Assembly: GCA_017996845.1 (NCBI GenBank)
Contig: JAGOGF010000063.1
Span: forward strand, 1-13,598
DNA: 13,598 nucleotides
Reading direction: 5' to 3'
Origin: Butyrivibrio sp.
GTDB taxonomy: Bacteria; Bacillota_A; Clostridia; Lachnospirales; Lachnospiraceae
Shown piece by piece: positions 1 through 6,941 of this stretch. The first letter of the stretch is position 1. Each line of letters starts with the position of its first letter. The position numbers and the translations under genes are program-made. The notes under the pieces were generated by a model. The model had not been told where the DNA came from. It searched no databases and saw only the letters and a program-made list of their open reading frames with translations.

Positions 1-792
1 AGATTGCACGAATACATTTGAAAAAGAGGTAATGGCCATCTGGAGCCCTGCCGGAATACCAATGTATACGATTCTGCCAAGCATATTGCGATCGATCCGC
101 ATTTCATTCCAGCGAAGACTGTAGCATTCTTTACTGCGAAATAATACGATCATGATCAGAATGGCCGATACAAACTGCGATATGATTGTTGCATAGGCAA
201 CGCCTGCGACACCCATATGAAATACTATAACGAACAGAAGATCCAGAAATACATTCATAATGGAAGTCAGGATCAGAAAATACAGCGGACGTTTGGAATC
301 GCCCACAGCACGCAGAATGGCAGATCCCATATTGTAAATCATAAGTCCCAGGATACCCAGAAAATAGATTCGCAGATAGATGGTTGCGAGCGGGAAAATC
401 GTATCCGGTGTTTTCATACACCTCAGCATGGGCGGTGTCATATAGTAGCCGATGAACATAAAGGCTAAAGCGAGAAGAAGCGTTGTAACAATGGAAGTGT
501 GAACAGATTTGCGCAGATTTGCAGTGTTTTTTGCTCCAAAATACTGAGAAATCGTAACACTTGCACCGGAAGACATTCCCATGAAAAGGCCGACCAGCGT
601 ATTGATTACAGGTGCTACGGAGGTAACCGCGCCAAGTGCATCAGGGCCGACAAAGTTACCGACGACAATACTGTCAACGGTGTTATAGAGCTGCTGAAAG
701 ATATTTCCGGCGAGAAGAGGTAAGGCAAAGAGTATCAGCTGTTTCCAGATGATACCCTCTGTCATGTCCATGGAGTTAGAACTTTTTTTCAT
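1..792 (-). CDS. MATE family efflux transporter (N-terminal part, cut by window edge)
   Basis: The reverse strand reads open from an ATG at 792 to base 1 without a stop, giving the first 264 codons; the family is usually about 450 residues with 12 membrane helices in two halves. The N-terminus (MTEGIIWKQLILFALPLLAG, then NIFQQLYNTVDSIVVGNFVG) is the usual MATE/DinF-NorM signature of the first helix and its loop. GxPAGLQMAI near the end marks the start of the second half. The product is expected to be a cytoplasmic-membrane Na+- or H+-coupled exporter of cationic compounds; the substrate cannot be told. The start is supported by an AGAAAGG ribosome site just upstream. It lies 76 nt downstream of rlmI on the same strand with no clear terminator between, so co-transcription is plausible. 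The family call is secure; the absent C-terminal half is due only to the window edge. Confidence 0.93.
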   Translation of the reverse strand, partial: MKKSSNSMDMTEGIIWKQLILFALPLLAGNIFQQLYNTVDSIVVGNFVGPDALGAVTSVAPVINTLVGLFMGMSSGASVTISQYFGAKNTANLRKSVHTSIVTTLLLALAFMFIGYYMTPPMLRCMKTPDTIFPLATIYLRIYFLGILGLMIYNMGSAILRAVGDSKRPLYFLILTSIMNVFLDLLFVIVFHMGVAGVAYATIISQFVSAILIMIVLFRSKECYSLRWNEMRIDRNMLGRIVYIGIPAGLQMAITSFSNVFVQS

Positions 793-868
793 TAATAGAG
801 CCTTTCTGAGACTGACAGAATAAGAAGTTGATGTAGGAACCGTGTCGAAAGGCATGGTTTATACAGAT

Positions 869-2095
869 TTACAGTTCGTCCACAACCTGGAAGATATAGA
901 ATTTCAGATAATAGGAAGTATCATTCGCCCACAGAATCGGGTGGTCGGCAGCCTGCTGGCGAAATTCAACCTGACGGAGCCGCTTGTGTGCATCGCGTGC
1001 TGCTTCCTGAATCGTCTTTGCGAACAGATCGGGATCCATGAAGTGGGAACAGGAGCAGGTCACCAGGAAACCGCCGTCCTTTACCAGTCGCATACCGCGC
1101 AGATTGATTTCCCGATAACCGGTTACGGCTTTCTTGATGGAAGCACGGGATTTGGTAAATGCAGGAGGATCCAGAATGACAACATCAAATAGTTCTTTTT
1201 GCTTCTCCAGTGCAGGGAGCAGTTCGAAAACATCAGCGACCTGGAAAGATGCGATGTTGTCCAGACTGTTGATCCGGGCATTTTCCTGCGCCTGCGCAAT
1301 ACCAAGGTCAGAGGCATCCACGCCCAGAACCTGAGAGGCGCCGGCCGCAGCAGCGTTCAGTGCAAAAGAACCGGTATGTGTGAAACAGTCCAGAACTTTT
1401 TTACCGGGGCAAAGCCTGCGGATGGACATGCGGTTGTTTTTCTGATCCAGGAAAAATCCCGTTTTCTGTCCGTTTTCCACATCCACATAATAGCGGATGC
1501 CATTTTCCTCAATCAGAACTTTGGTGTCAAAAGCTTCGCCGATAAAGCCTTTGTAACGTTCCAGACCTTCCTGCTCGCGCACCTTTGCATCGCTGCGTTC
1601 ATAAATCCCGCGGACGGTGATATCATCTTCTGCCAATATTTTTTTGCAGGCATCCAGAATAAGCGGTTTCAGAAGGTCGGTACCAAGTGCAAGCGATTCG
1701 ACGACCAGAACTTCTGAGAATTTATCAATGGTAATACCGGGCAGAAAATCTGCTTCACCAAAGATTAAGCGGCAGCAACTGGTGTCGATTACTTCTTTAC
1801 GGTAGTTCCATGCATTGCGGACGCGGGTCTCAATCAGCTGCGGCGTTACCGGATTTGCTTTGCTGCGGGACATTAGACGGATACGAATTTTGGAATTTGT
1901 ATTAATGAATCCATACCCAAGGAAAAAATCATCAAAATCATGTACGGTAATGATGTCTCCATTTTCAAAGCTTCCGGAAATGGAAGCGATTTCATTATCA
2001 AAAACCCAGAGTCCTCCGGCTTTGATCGTGCGGCCCTCGCCTTTTTTCAGCAGTACTTTTGCATCTGCTGTATGAATTAGATTATCGTTACTCAA
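869..2095 (-). CDS. rlmI: Class I SAM-dependent rRNA methyltransferase, RlmI family (23S rRNA m5C1962)
   Basis: The 408-residue product has the RlmI/YccW layout. An N-terminal PUA-like RNA-binding part (about 1-80, with VLLKKGEGRTIKAGGLWVF) is followed by a central domain with GFFLDQ at 213-218 and a Rossmann methyltransferase fold. In the latter, motif I (VLDCFTHTGSFALNA) starts at 234, the ILDPPAF motif lies near 307-313, and TCSCSH at 346-351 carries the cysteine expected to attack C6 of the cytosine. By family knowledge it methylates C5 of cytosine 1962 of 23S rRNA in the cytoplasm; the exact target here is inferred. The start is a TTG with AAAGGAG only 4 nt upstream. No in-frame ATG lies early enough to keep the PUA start, so TTG is preferred. 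It is transcribed away from nudC and probably leads into the MATE gene. Confidence 0.9.
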   Translation of the reverse strand: MSNDNLIHTADAKVLLKKGEGRTIKAGGLWVFDNEIASISGSFENGDIITVHDFDDFFLGYGFINTNSKIRIRLMSRSKANPVTPQLIETRVRNAWNYRKEVIDTSCCRLIFGEADFLPGITIDKFSEVLVVESLALGTDLLKPLILDACKKILAEDDITVRGIYERSDAKVREQEGLERYKGFIGEAFDTKVLIEENGIRYYVDVENGQKTGFFLDQKNNRMSIRRLCPGKKVLDCFTHTGSFALNAAAAGASQVLGVDASDLGIAQAQENARINSLDNIASFQVADVFELLPALEKQKELFDVVILDPPAFTKSRASIKKAVTGYREINLRGMRLVKDGGFLVTCSCSHFMDPDLFAKTIQEAARDAHKRLRQVEFRQQAADHPILWANDTSYYLKFYIFQVVDEL

Positions 2096-2164
2096 ATGAC
2101 TCCTTTTGTTGGTAATCCAACAGTACTTTTATTGTGGTTGCATATTTTTTGACTGCATTTATTT

Positions 2165-2193
2165 AGTATAGCACAAGGGTGCGTGGGGAAAAA
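2165..2193 (-). promoter_or_regulatory. Candidate rlmI promoter (extended -10)
   Basis: On the reverse strand an extended -10, TGC followed by TATACT (hexamer 2165-2170), lies about 70 nt before the rlmI TTG. The -35 region 16-17 nt upstream (TTTTCC or TTTTTC) is poor, which is common for extended -10 promoters. The call rests on sequence match only. Confidence 0.45.
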
Positions 2194-2299
2194 GAAGCAC
2201 AAAATATAAAAAGTGACTGCCGATGAAAATCCATATTGTTTTGAATAAAATAATTTATGATAACCCGGCATGAAAATGGTTGTGAAAAAATCGCGGTTG

Positions 2300-2330
2300 C
2301 CATATGATGATTTTAACTTATTTCATATGG
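2300..2330. repeat. Inverted repeat upstream of nudC, possible operator
   Basis: CCATATGA (2300-2307) and TCATATGG (2323-2330) are perfect 8-base inverted arms separated by 15 bases, so arm centres are 23 bp apart, about two helical turns. A weak -35-like TTGCCA (2297-2302) overlaps the left arm, about 90 nt before the nudC start. This geometry suits a dimeric DNA-binding regulator, though an RNA hairpin is also possible. The rest of the 295-nt divergent gap (2096-2390) is AT-rich and shows no other gene. Confidence 0.35.
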
Positions 2331-2390
2331 ATCGTTCAGGAAAGAAACCTGCTTGTCATAAAAACATGCAGAAAATGAGGCAAAAGATCA

Positions 2391-3227
2391 GTGATACAGG
2401 AAATTGGTCCAAAAGTTTTTCATAATGAATATCGTCAGATTAAACCGAACCCGGGGGATATACTTTTTGCATTTCGCAACAAAGAAGTGCTGGCACATCT
2501 GGATGAAGACGGAAGACTATCTTTTCCGGAAGCTTCTGTGGCAGGTGAATATCAGTTACAGTATCTGTTTCAGATTGATGAACAGGCATTTTATTTACTG
2601 ATAGAAGAGCAGGAACTGCAGGCAGCGGGATTTCAATATGAGAAGACCGTTCTTTTTCGCAGAACGGATCCGCAGGATCTATGCTTTGCAGGGATGACTG
2701 CATACCATTTGTATACCTGGTACAGGGATAATCGTTTTTGCGGCAGGTGTGGGCATGAGACAGAGATTTATGAGACAGAGAGGGCAATGCATTGTCCGGA
2801 GTGCGGGAATCTGATCTATCCAAAGATTGCACCTGCGATAATTGTCGGTGTGACGGATGGAACACGAATCGTTATGACACGCTACGCAGGGAGAGAATAT
2901 AAGGGAACGGCGTTGATCGCGGGTTTTTGTGAAATCGGAGAAACAGCAGAGGATACCGTCCGCAGGGAAGTGATGGAAGAGGTCGGCCTGGAAGTTACAG
3001 ATATCCGGTATTACAGGAGCCAGCCCTGGGGATTTGATTCGAATCTGTTACTGGGATATTTCTGCTGCGTAAAAGGTAGTCTTGCAATTCACCGGGATAC
3101 CGGGGAACTTGCTGCAGCGGAATGGGTAGACAGACAGGAAATTGATCAGACACCGAACCAATTGAGCCTGACGGCAGAGATGATCTCCTATTTTCGATTG
3201 CATCCGGAAAAGTTTGGAAAAATATGA
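2391..3227 (+). CDS. nudC: NAD(+) diphosphatase / deNADding enzyme, NudC-type Nudix hydrolase
   Basis: This 278-residue protein has all NudC parts: a divergent N-terminal domain (1-110), a zinc ribbon with Cys117, Cys120, Cys135 and Cys138 (CGRCG...CPECG), and a Nudix domain. The Nudix box at 178-200 is intact, with GFCEIGE at its start and REVMEEVGL at its end, giving the Mg2+-binding glutamates. The NudC hallmark follows as SQPWGFDSN from residue 210; the usual form is SQPWPFPxS, so two positions differ. By family knowledge it splits NADH/NAD+ into NMN(H) and AMP and can remove NAD caps from RNA. The start is a GTG preceded by GAGG at 2377-2380; the nearby ATG at 2375 is out of frame. It is divergent from rlmI and is followed 8 nt later by the tRNA-Gly promoter. 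Confidence 0.92.
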   Translation: MIQEIGPKVFHNEYRQIKPNPGDILFAFRNKEVLAHLDEDGRLSFPEASVAGEYQLQYLFQIDEQAFYLLIEEQELQAAGFQYEKTVLFRRTDPQDLCFAGMTAYHLYTWYRDNRFCGRCGHETEIYETERAMHCPECGNLIYPKIAPAIIVGVTDGTRIVMTRYAGREYKGTALIAGFCEIGETAEDTVRREVMEEVGLEVTDIRYYRSQPWGFDSNLLLGYFCCVKGSLAIHRDTGELAAAEWVDRQEIDQTPNQLSLTAEMISYFRLHPEKFGKI

Positions 3228-3235
3228 AAATCCCG

Positions 3236-3264
3236 TTGACAAGATTTCCGTTATGGTTTAAAAT
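3236..3264 (+). promoter_or_regulatory. Promoter of tRNA-Gly
   Basis: TTGACA (3236-3241), a 17-nt spacer and TAAAAT (3259-3264) form a near-consensus housekeeping promoter. It begins 8 nt after the nudC stop and about 35 nt before the mature tRNA 5' end. Confidence 0.85.
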
Positions 3265-3298
3265 TCATTTTGTTGTCGCGATAAGCGACTGACAAAAT

Positions 3299-3371
3299 GC
3301 GATAGTAGCTTAGCTGGTAAAGCGCCACCTTGCCAAGGTGGAGACCGCGGGTTCGAATCCCGTCTATCGCT
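3299..3371 (+). tRNA. tRNA-Gly (anticodon GCC)
   Basis: A full cloverleaf can be drawn. The acceptor stem GCGATAG (3299-3305) pairs with CTATCGC (3364-3370), and the D-arm GCTT/AAGC closes an AGCTGGTA loop. The anticodon stem CCACC/GGTGG has loop TTGCCAA with anticodon GCC at 3332-3334, and the T-arm GCGGG/CCCGT has loop TTCGAAT, with one G-T pair. The discriminator base is T, as expected for bacterial tRNA-Gly. The 3' CCA is not encoded, so it must be added after transcription. It is a single-gene unit with its own promoter and terminator. Confidence 0.97.
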
Positions 3372-3380
3372 TATATTTTA

Positions 3381-3410
3381 CCCCGGATGCGGAATGCATC
3401 CGGGGTTTTT
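3381..3410 (+). terminator. Intrinsic terminator after tRNA-Gly
   Basis: A perfect 10-bp stem, CCCCGGATGC (3381-3390) with GCATCCGGGG (3396-3405), has a 5-nt loop and is followed by TTTTT. It sits 9 nt past the tRNA. Confidence 0.93.
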
Positions 3411-3462
3411 GCGTATTTGCCATAAGATGCAGGAATACCATCAGAGAAGGAGGTTGAGCAAT

Positions 3463-4101
3463 ATGAACAGACAGATCATAGATGATATTACGAAATTCAT
3501 TTTTGTAGAAAATGAACTGGAACCGGCGGATGCGGTTCTCATTCCGGGTGGAAGTCTTGCGGAACTTCCGCAGGAAGCAGCAAGACTTTGGAAAGCGAAA
3601 ATGGCACCGCTTGTTGTGCCTTCCGGAAAATTCAGCATAAAAACAGATTCGTTTCATGGCGCGAGATCGCAGCAGGACAGGTATCCGGGACCATTTGAGA
3701 CGGAAGCGGATTTCTATACAGAGGTTCTGGTGGACTGCGGGGTCGACGGACAGGCAATAATAGCCGAGAAACGTGCAATGTTTACGCAGCAAAATGCGCT
3801 TTTTTCAAGGGAACTTCTGGCAGAACATAAGATTGTTCTCAAAAAGGCAATCCTGTGTTGCAAAGCTTTTCACGCCCGCAGATGCCTGATGTATTATCAG
3901 ATTTTTTTCCCGGATACGGTATTTATGATAGATCCGGTAGCCCGGACACAGGAATATGATATCTCGGCAGACAACTGGTATCAGAGCGCAATCGGACGGG
4001 AAAAAGTTTTTGGAGAATTGTCTCGGATCGGGACACAGTTTGCAATAGAGTTTGAAAGATATTTAAAGGTTGACAGCACCTGTTTTAAGAAGGTAAGATA
4101 A
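3463..4101 (+). CDS. YdcF family protein (DUF218)
   Basis: The product has 212 residues. ADAVLIPGGSLAE (23-35) is the DUF218 nucleotide-binding-like opening loop. TQQNALFSRELL (108-119) and the later CCKAFHARRCLM (132-143) match the conserved blocks of YdcF/SanA-type proteins. There is no signal peptide or membrane segment, so it is cytoplasmic, unlike SanA. The fold resembles a Rossmann domain and E. coli YdcF has been reported to bind SAM; the reaction is unknown and none should be assumed here. The ATG at 3463 has AGGAGG 7 nt upstream. A longer in-frame ATG at 3394 lies inside the tRNA terminator and is rejected. The next gene has its own promoter inside this gene's 3' end. Confidence 0.82.
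   Translation: MNRQIIDDITKFIFVENELEPADAVLIPGGSLAELPQEAARLWKAKMAPLVVPSGKFSIKTDSFHGARSQQDRYPGPFETEADFYTEVLVDCGVDGQAIIAEKRAMFTQQNALFSRELLAEHKIVLKKAILCCKAFHARRCLMYYQIFFPDTVFMIDPVARTQEYDISADNWYQSAIGREKVFGELSRIGTQFAIEFERYLKVDSTCFKKVR
4070..4099 (+). promoter_or_regulatory. Candidate corA promoter inside the 3' end of the ydcF-like gene
   Basis: TTGACA (4070-4075), an 18-nt spacer and TAAGAT (4094-4099) end two bases before the upstream gene's last base. Transcription from here would give a roughly 150-nt 5' leader before the corA ATG at 4255, holding the 19-codon ORF and the overlapping hairpins. Confidence 0.55.
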
Positions 4102-4147
4102 GCTGACTGAGTAATAAAACTTACACATTTTGAAAGGTTGTGATCGC

Positions 4148-4207
4148 ATGGAACCTGCGCAAAGTTCAGACATTCCCTTATGTACCTTAATGATGACAAC
4201 TAAATAA
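4148..4207 (+). CDS. Possible 19-codon leader peptide upstream of corA
   Basis: An ATG at 4148, preceded by GAAAGG about 10 nt upstream, opens a short frame encoding MEPAQSSDIPLCTLMMTTK and stopping with TAA at 4205-4207. The stop is one base before the left arm of a hairpin at 4209. The peptide begins Met-Glu-Pro, with a second Pro after an Asp-Ile. This loosely recalls the proline/acidic leader MgtL of Salmonella mgtA, a Mg2+ transporter gene, but no homology is claimed. If translated, a stalled or terminating ribosome would cover the hairpin region, which would fit translation-coupled control of corA. The evidence is position and ribosome site only; chance is a real alternative for a frame this short. 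Confidence 0.35.
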   Translation: MEPAQSSDIPLCTLMMTTK

Positions 4208-4208
4208 T

Positions 4209-4237
4209 ACCATGCCCTTTTTGCGGCATGGTGCCGC
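4209..4237 (+). promoter_or_regulatory. Two mutually exclusive hairpins in the corA leader
   Basis: ACCATGCC (4209-4216) can pair with GGCATGGT (4225-4232). Alternatively GCGGCA (4223-4228) can pair with TGCCGC (4232-4237). The two stems share bases 4225-4232, so only one can form. Neither is followed by a T-tract, so this is not an intrinsic terminator. The corA ribosome site (AAAGGAAG, 4239-4246) starts just after the second stem, so control of translation start is the likelier mode if it regulates at all. Confidence 0.45.
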
Positions 4238-4254
4238 GAAAGGAAGTATGGATT

Positions 4255-5199
4255 ATGTTACAATATTACATGACCGAAAACGGACGTCTGCAGGAGATCC
4301 AGGCATTTAAAGAAGGATGTTGGATTTCAATGGTAGCTCCTGTGGAAAAGGAGATTCAGTATATCTGTGAGCAGTATTCACTGCCCGATGATGTGCTGAA
4401 GGCAGCACTGGATACGGATGAACGCTCCCGTATTGAAGTAGATGACAATTATACGATGGTACTGGTAAATATCCCGACCGTTGAAGAGCAGAGTGACAGA
4501 GAGCTTTACAGCACCATTCCTATGTCGATCCTGATTGTTCAGGATGCAATGATTACGGTATGCAGTGAGAATTCTCCGGTGATCAAGGCTTTTGCACAAG
4601 GCAAGGTAAGAGATTTCAATACCTTTATGAAGTCAAGGTTTATACTGCAGTTCCTGTATCGCATTGATACATTATATCTTCGCTATCTGAGAAATGTGGA
4701 TAAAAAAAGTGATGAAATTGAGGATCAGCTGCATAAATCAACAAAGAACAGCGAGCTGATCGAACTGCTCAAGCTGGAAAAAAGTCTGGTGTATTTTTCC
4801 ACCGCGCTGCGTTCAAACGAAGCAGTTCTGGAGAAATTATTAAGGACTGCGCTGATCAAAAAATATCCGGAAGATTCAGAACTCTTAGAGGATGTTATCG
4901 TAGAAAATAAACAGGCCATTGAAATGGCAGATATATACAGCGGGATTTTGAGTGGGATGATGGATGCTTTTGCTTCTGTTATTTCCAATAATCTGAATAT
5001 TGTTATGAAGGTGCTGGCGATCATTACGATTGTCATGGCAATCCCGACGATCGTGTTCAGTGCATATGGCATGAATGTCAATGTCGACGGAATGCCTTTT
5101 GCACAAAGTCCGTTTGGATTTACCATTATTGTATTTATGGTTATTATGATCAGTGTTTTTGTGGCATTGATTTTCCGCAAGGCAAAGATGTTTAAATGA
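4255..5199 (+). CDS. corA: CorA-family divalent cation (Mg2+) transporter
   Basis: This 314-residue protein has a large soluble N-terminal domain, a long helical stretch (about 130-245) rich in charged residues, and two C-terminal membrane helices (about 251-270 and 288-307). The CorA signature YGMNV lies at 271-275, at the end of the first helix, and a short basic tail (FRKAKMFK) ends the protein. By family knowledge it is a homopentameric channel for Mg2+ and sometimes Co2+ or Ni2+, with GMN as selectivity filter. The segment after GMN (NVDGMPFAQ) lacks the MPEL form seen in many CorA proteins, so it belongs to a more distant CorA branch. The ATG at 4255 follows AAAGGAAG; in-frame ATG 4228 lies within the leader hairpins and has no ribosome site. 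A terminator follows directly. Confidence 0.92.
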   Translation: MLQYYMTENGRLQEIQAFKEGCWISMVAPVEKEIQYICEQYSLPDDVLKAALDTDERSRIEVDDNYTMVLVNIPTVEEQSDRELYSTIPMSILIVQDAMITVCSENSPVIKAFAQGKVRDFNTFMKSRFILQFLYRIDTLYLRYLRNVDKKSDEIEDQLHKSTKNSELIELLKLEKSLVYFSTALRSNEAVLEKLLRTALIKKYPEDSELLEDVIVENKQAIEMADIYSGILSGMMDAFASVISNNLNIVMKVLAIITIVMAIPTIVFSAYGMNVNVDGMPFAQSPFGFTIIVFMVIMISVFVALIFRKAKMFK

Positions 5200-5202
5200 C
5201 AT

Positions 5203-5237
5203 GAAGGGATTCGGGTACAGACCGGATCCCTTCTTTT
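5203..5237 (+). terminator. Intrinsic terminator after corA
   Basis: GAAGGGATTCGG (5203-5214) pairs with CCGGATCCCTTC (5222-5233), a 12-bp stem with one T-G pair and a 7-nt loop, followed by TTTT. It starts 3 nt after the corA stop. Confidence 0.88.
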
Positions 5238-5284
5238 AGCAATAGATGGTTTTAATGTGGATAACACAGGAGCAAAATTTAATC

Positions 5285-5977
5285 ATGGGGGATAACAGGT
5301 CAATGGAAAAGGTAGTACAGATTTTTATCGGCAGATTTACATGGAAAAAACTATTTGCAGCTTTTTTGGGGAATATTATTCTGGGACTCGGAGAAGCGGT
5401 TTTGCGCATTTCAGGAATGGGAAATGACCCCTATACTGCCATGATGATGGCGATCAGTGCAGGATTTTCGATGGGACTTGGTAATTTTCAATTGTTGATG
5501 AATCTGATTCTGCTGGTCGTGCAGCTCTTGATTGGAATCAGGTATCTCGGATTTGGCGCGCTGATCAATCTTTTTATTCTGGGATATATGACGCAGGGCT
5601 TTACCTGGCTGCTTATGACAGCCGGAATTACCGGAGATGGAATGACGATTATCCTGCAGCTGATTGTAATGGCTGTTGCACTTATCATTTTATCTTTTGG
5701 CCTTTCCATGTATCAGGCAGCAGGACTGGGCGCTTCCCCGTATGATTTTCTTTCCATGTGGCTGGCGGAACATTTCCGGATTCCCTATTTTGCAGGACGT
5801 ATTATTACCGATGGGAGCTGTGTTGCGATCATTCTGGTTGCTGCATTATCAGGATTTATCACCTGGAGCGGAAGCCATCTGGGCGTAGGAACGGTTCTGA
5901 CTGCATTTTGCCTCGGGCCGCTCGTTCATCTGTTTATGAAACTGAACGGGAAGTGGATTAATGCGACCAGAATCTGA
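5285..5977 (+). CDS. YczE/YyaS/YitT-type integral membrane protein
   Basis: The product has 230 residues from this ATG, with about five to six hydrophobic segments. GMGNDPYTAMMMAIS (44-58) and GLGASPYDFLSMWLA (147-161) are two related copies of the Gly-x-x-Pro-Tyr motif that opens each half in the YczE/YyaS-type family, suggesting an internal duplication. The function is unknown: B. subtilis YczE has been linked to surfactin production, but nothing here supports that role. The start is uncertain. ATG 5285 has AGGAG 12 nt upstream; ATG 5303 (MEKVVQIF) is also possible and gives a more typical short N-terminus; ATG 5246 lacks a ribosome site. The gene's last 20 nt overlap the end of the convergent YwaF-type gene. 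Confidence 0.8.
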   Translation: MGDNRSMEKVVQIFIGRFTWKKLFAAFLGNIILGLGEAVLRISGMGNDPYTAMMMAISAGFSMGLGNFQLLMNLILLVVQLLIGIRYLGFGALINLFILGYMTQGFTWLLMTAGITGDGMTIILQLIVMAVALIILSFGLSMYQAAGLGASPYDFLSMWLAEHFRIPYFAGRIITDGSCVAIILVAALSGFITWSGSHLGVGTVLTAFCLGPLVHLFMKLNGKWINATRI

Positions 5978-6722
5978 TCAGGTGGGAAAAGGTATAGATG
6001 CACAGATAGACGATCAGGATCATGATAAAGACGAGGATGGCATAACCGAACAGATAGCCTGGAACGCCCATGAAGGAAGAGAGCCAGGATAAAGGACTGT
6101 CTGGAATCGGCCAGTTGATGAAAAAATAATTGCACTGAAAAACCTTATTAAAAACGTAAATTGGCGGAAGAATGCCGCACAGAAATAAAAGATCCCAGTG
6201 TATATGACGGATACTGGGATGGATGTCGCCCCGAAGCTTAAGAAGTGCAGGGTACAGAACCAAAAGCCCATGCCAGGTATAGCTGTACAGATTCATGAAA
6301 TTCCAGGAAGGATACAAAGTGGTCCAGTCAGGATCTGCAAGTGCGACCAGGGCACCAGGCATAATCAGGCAGAATGCGATCTCGCCCCAGATTGCACGCC
6401 ATTTGGCGGTTCTTGCAAAGGCGTGGGCCAGAAATACGAATATCCCGATACTGCACAGGTGCAGCGGCAGATATCCCACTGAAAAGCGATGGACGGATGT
6501 CAGAAACAAATCCTTCCAGGTTTCAAGACCTGTCATGACAAGCGGAATGGCATATACAAAGATCTGCTGATGCTGCCTTGCCATATGCAGAATCAGATAT
6601 AGAATCAGACAGATGCATACGGTGACCACAAAAATGCTGGTCAGGTGCGTTTGTCCCCAAAGCGGATATCCGATTCCATCAGGAAGATCATATTGTTGTT
6701 TCCAGAAATATTTCATGTTCAT
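5958..6722 (-). CDS. YwaF/TIGR02206-type integral membrane protein
   Basis: This 254-residue protein has about six to seven hydrophobic segments. PLHLCSIG (86-93), the LYSYTWHGLLVLYPALL segment (145-161) and NKVFQCNYFFIN (192-203) followed by SPLSWL match the conserved blocks of the YwaF family (TIGR02206), including the characteristic Asn-Tyr-x-Phe near the sixth helix. The molecular function is unknown. The ATG at 6722 has AAGGAG 11 nt upstream on the reverse strand. The frame converges on the YczE-type gene, and both stop codons lie inside the other gene (20-nt overlap). No hairpin terminator is visible at the junction, so antisense read-through is possible. Confidence 0.82.
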   Translation of the reverse strand: MNMKYFWKQQYDLPDGIGYPLWGQTHLTSIFVVTVCICLILYLILHMARQHQQIFVYAIPLVMTGLETWKDLFLTSVHRFSVGYLPLHLCSIGIFVFLAHAFARTAKWRAIWGEIAFCLIMPGALVALADPDWTTLYPSWNFMNLYSYTWHGLLVLYPALLKLRGDIHPSIRHIHWDLLFLCGILPPIYVFNKVFQCNYFFINWPIPDSPLSWLSSFMGVPGYLFGYAILVFIMILIVYLCIYTFSHLIRFWSH

Positions 6723-6748
6723 GACATGGTCAACTCCTTATCAAGCAT

Positions 6749-6776
6749 TTGACAAATATAGTTTATCACTTTTAAT
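6749..6776 (+). promoter_or_regulatory. Strong plus-strand promoter in the 6723-7055 gap
   Basis: TTGACA (6749-6754), a 16-nt spacer and TTTAAT (6771-6776) point rightwards, with an expected start near 6783. No annotated gene begins directly behind it; the next feature is a series of hairpins and a terminator. Confidence 0.55.
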
Positions 6777-6782
6777 GTAGGA

Positions 6783-6912
6783 ATGTATGCAGATTATGCA
6801 TCGCTGTTTGCCGGAATGACGGCAGGAGCAGTAAAAGGATAAAAATAAGAATGGCAGACCCTTGCCATAAAAAGGGAGGAGGCCGTCTGATCGGGGAATC
6901 AGGCGGCCTTTT
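6783..6912 (+). ncRNA. Candidate small RNA or leader transcript (about 130 nt)
   Basis: Between a strong promoter and a strong terminator lies a short segment with several hairpins. TGCCG/CGGCA (6809-6824, loop GAATGA) and ATGGCA/TGCCAT (6851-6868, loop GACCCT) are the clear ones. The C-rich loop could pair with AAGGG at 6872-6876, making a small pseudoknot. A 19-codon ORF (6783-6842, MYADYASLFAGMTAGAVKG) starts exactly where transcription is expected to start and has no ribosome site, so an RNA product is more likely than a peptide. It could also be an attenuator or riboswitch leader for the methionine sulfoxide reductase at 7056, but the terminator is 144 nt before that gene and a second possible promoter lies between. 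I do not recognise an RNA family. Confidence 0.35.
6880..6912 (+). terminator. Strong intrinsic terminator
   Basis: AGGCCGTCTGAT (6880-6891) pairs with ATCAGGCGGCCT (6898-6909), 12 bp with one T-G pair and a 6-nt loop, running into TTTT. It ends the transcript from the promoter at 6749-6776. Confidence 0.85.
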
Positions 6913-6941
6913 AAAGTTATGAAAAAAAGTTATTTATTTGG

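Noticed and set aside
842..1192. Plus-strand open frame of 116 codons, with others to 1717, inside rlmI
   Set aside because: These are shadows of the rlmI gene on the other strand, with no ribosome site and no recognisable product.
2440..2865. Minus-strand open frame of 141 codons opposite nudC
   Set aside because: The nudC frame has complete domain and catalytic motifs; the antisense frame has no ribosome site or recognised motif.
3394..3462. Longer start for the ydcF-like gene
   Set aside because: The ATG is within the loop and arm of the tRNA terminator and lacks a ribosome site; ATG 3463 has AGGAGG at good spacing.
4209..4232. Hairpin in the corA leader as an intrinsic terminator
   Set aside because: The T-run is in the loop, not after the stem, so it cannot work as a rho-independent terminator in this direction.
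4725..5267. Minus-strand open frame of 180 codons opposite corA
   Set aside because: It runs across the corA terminator and mirrors corA codons; the reverse strand of membrane-helix codons often stays open.
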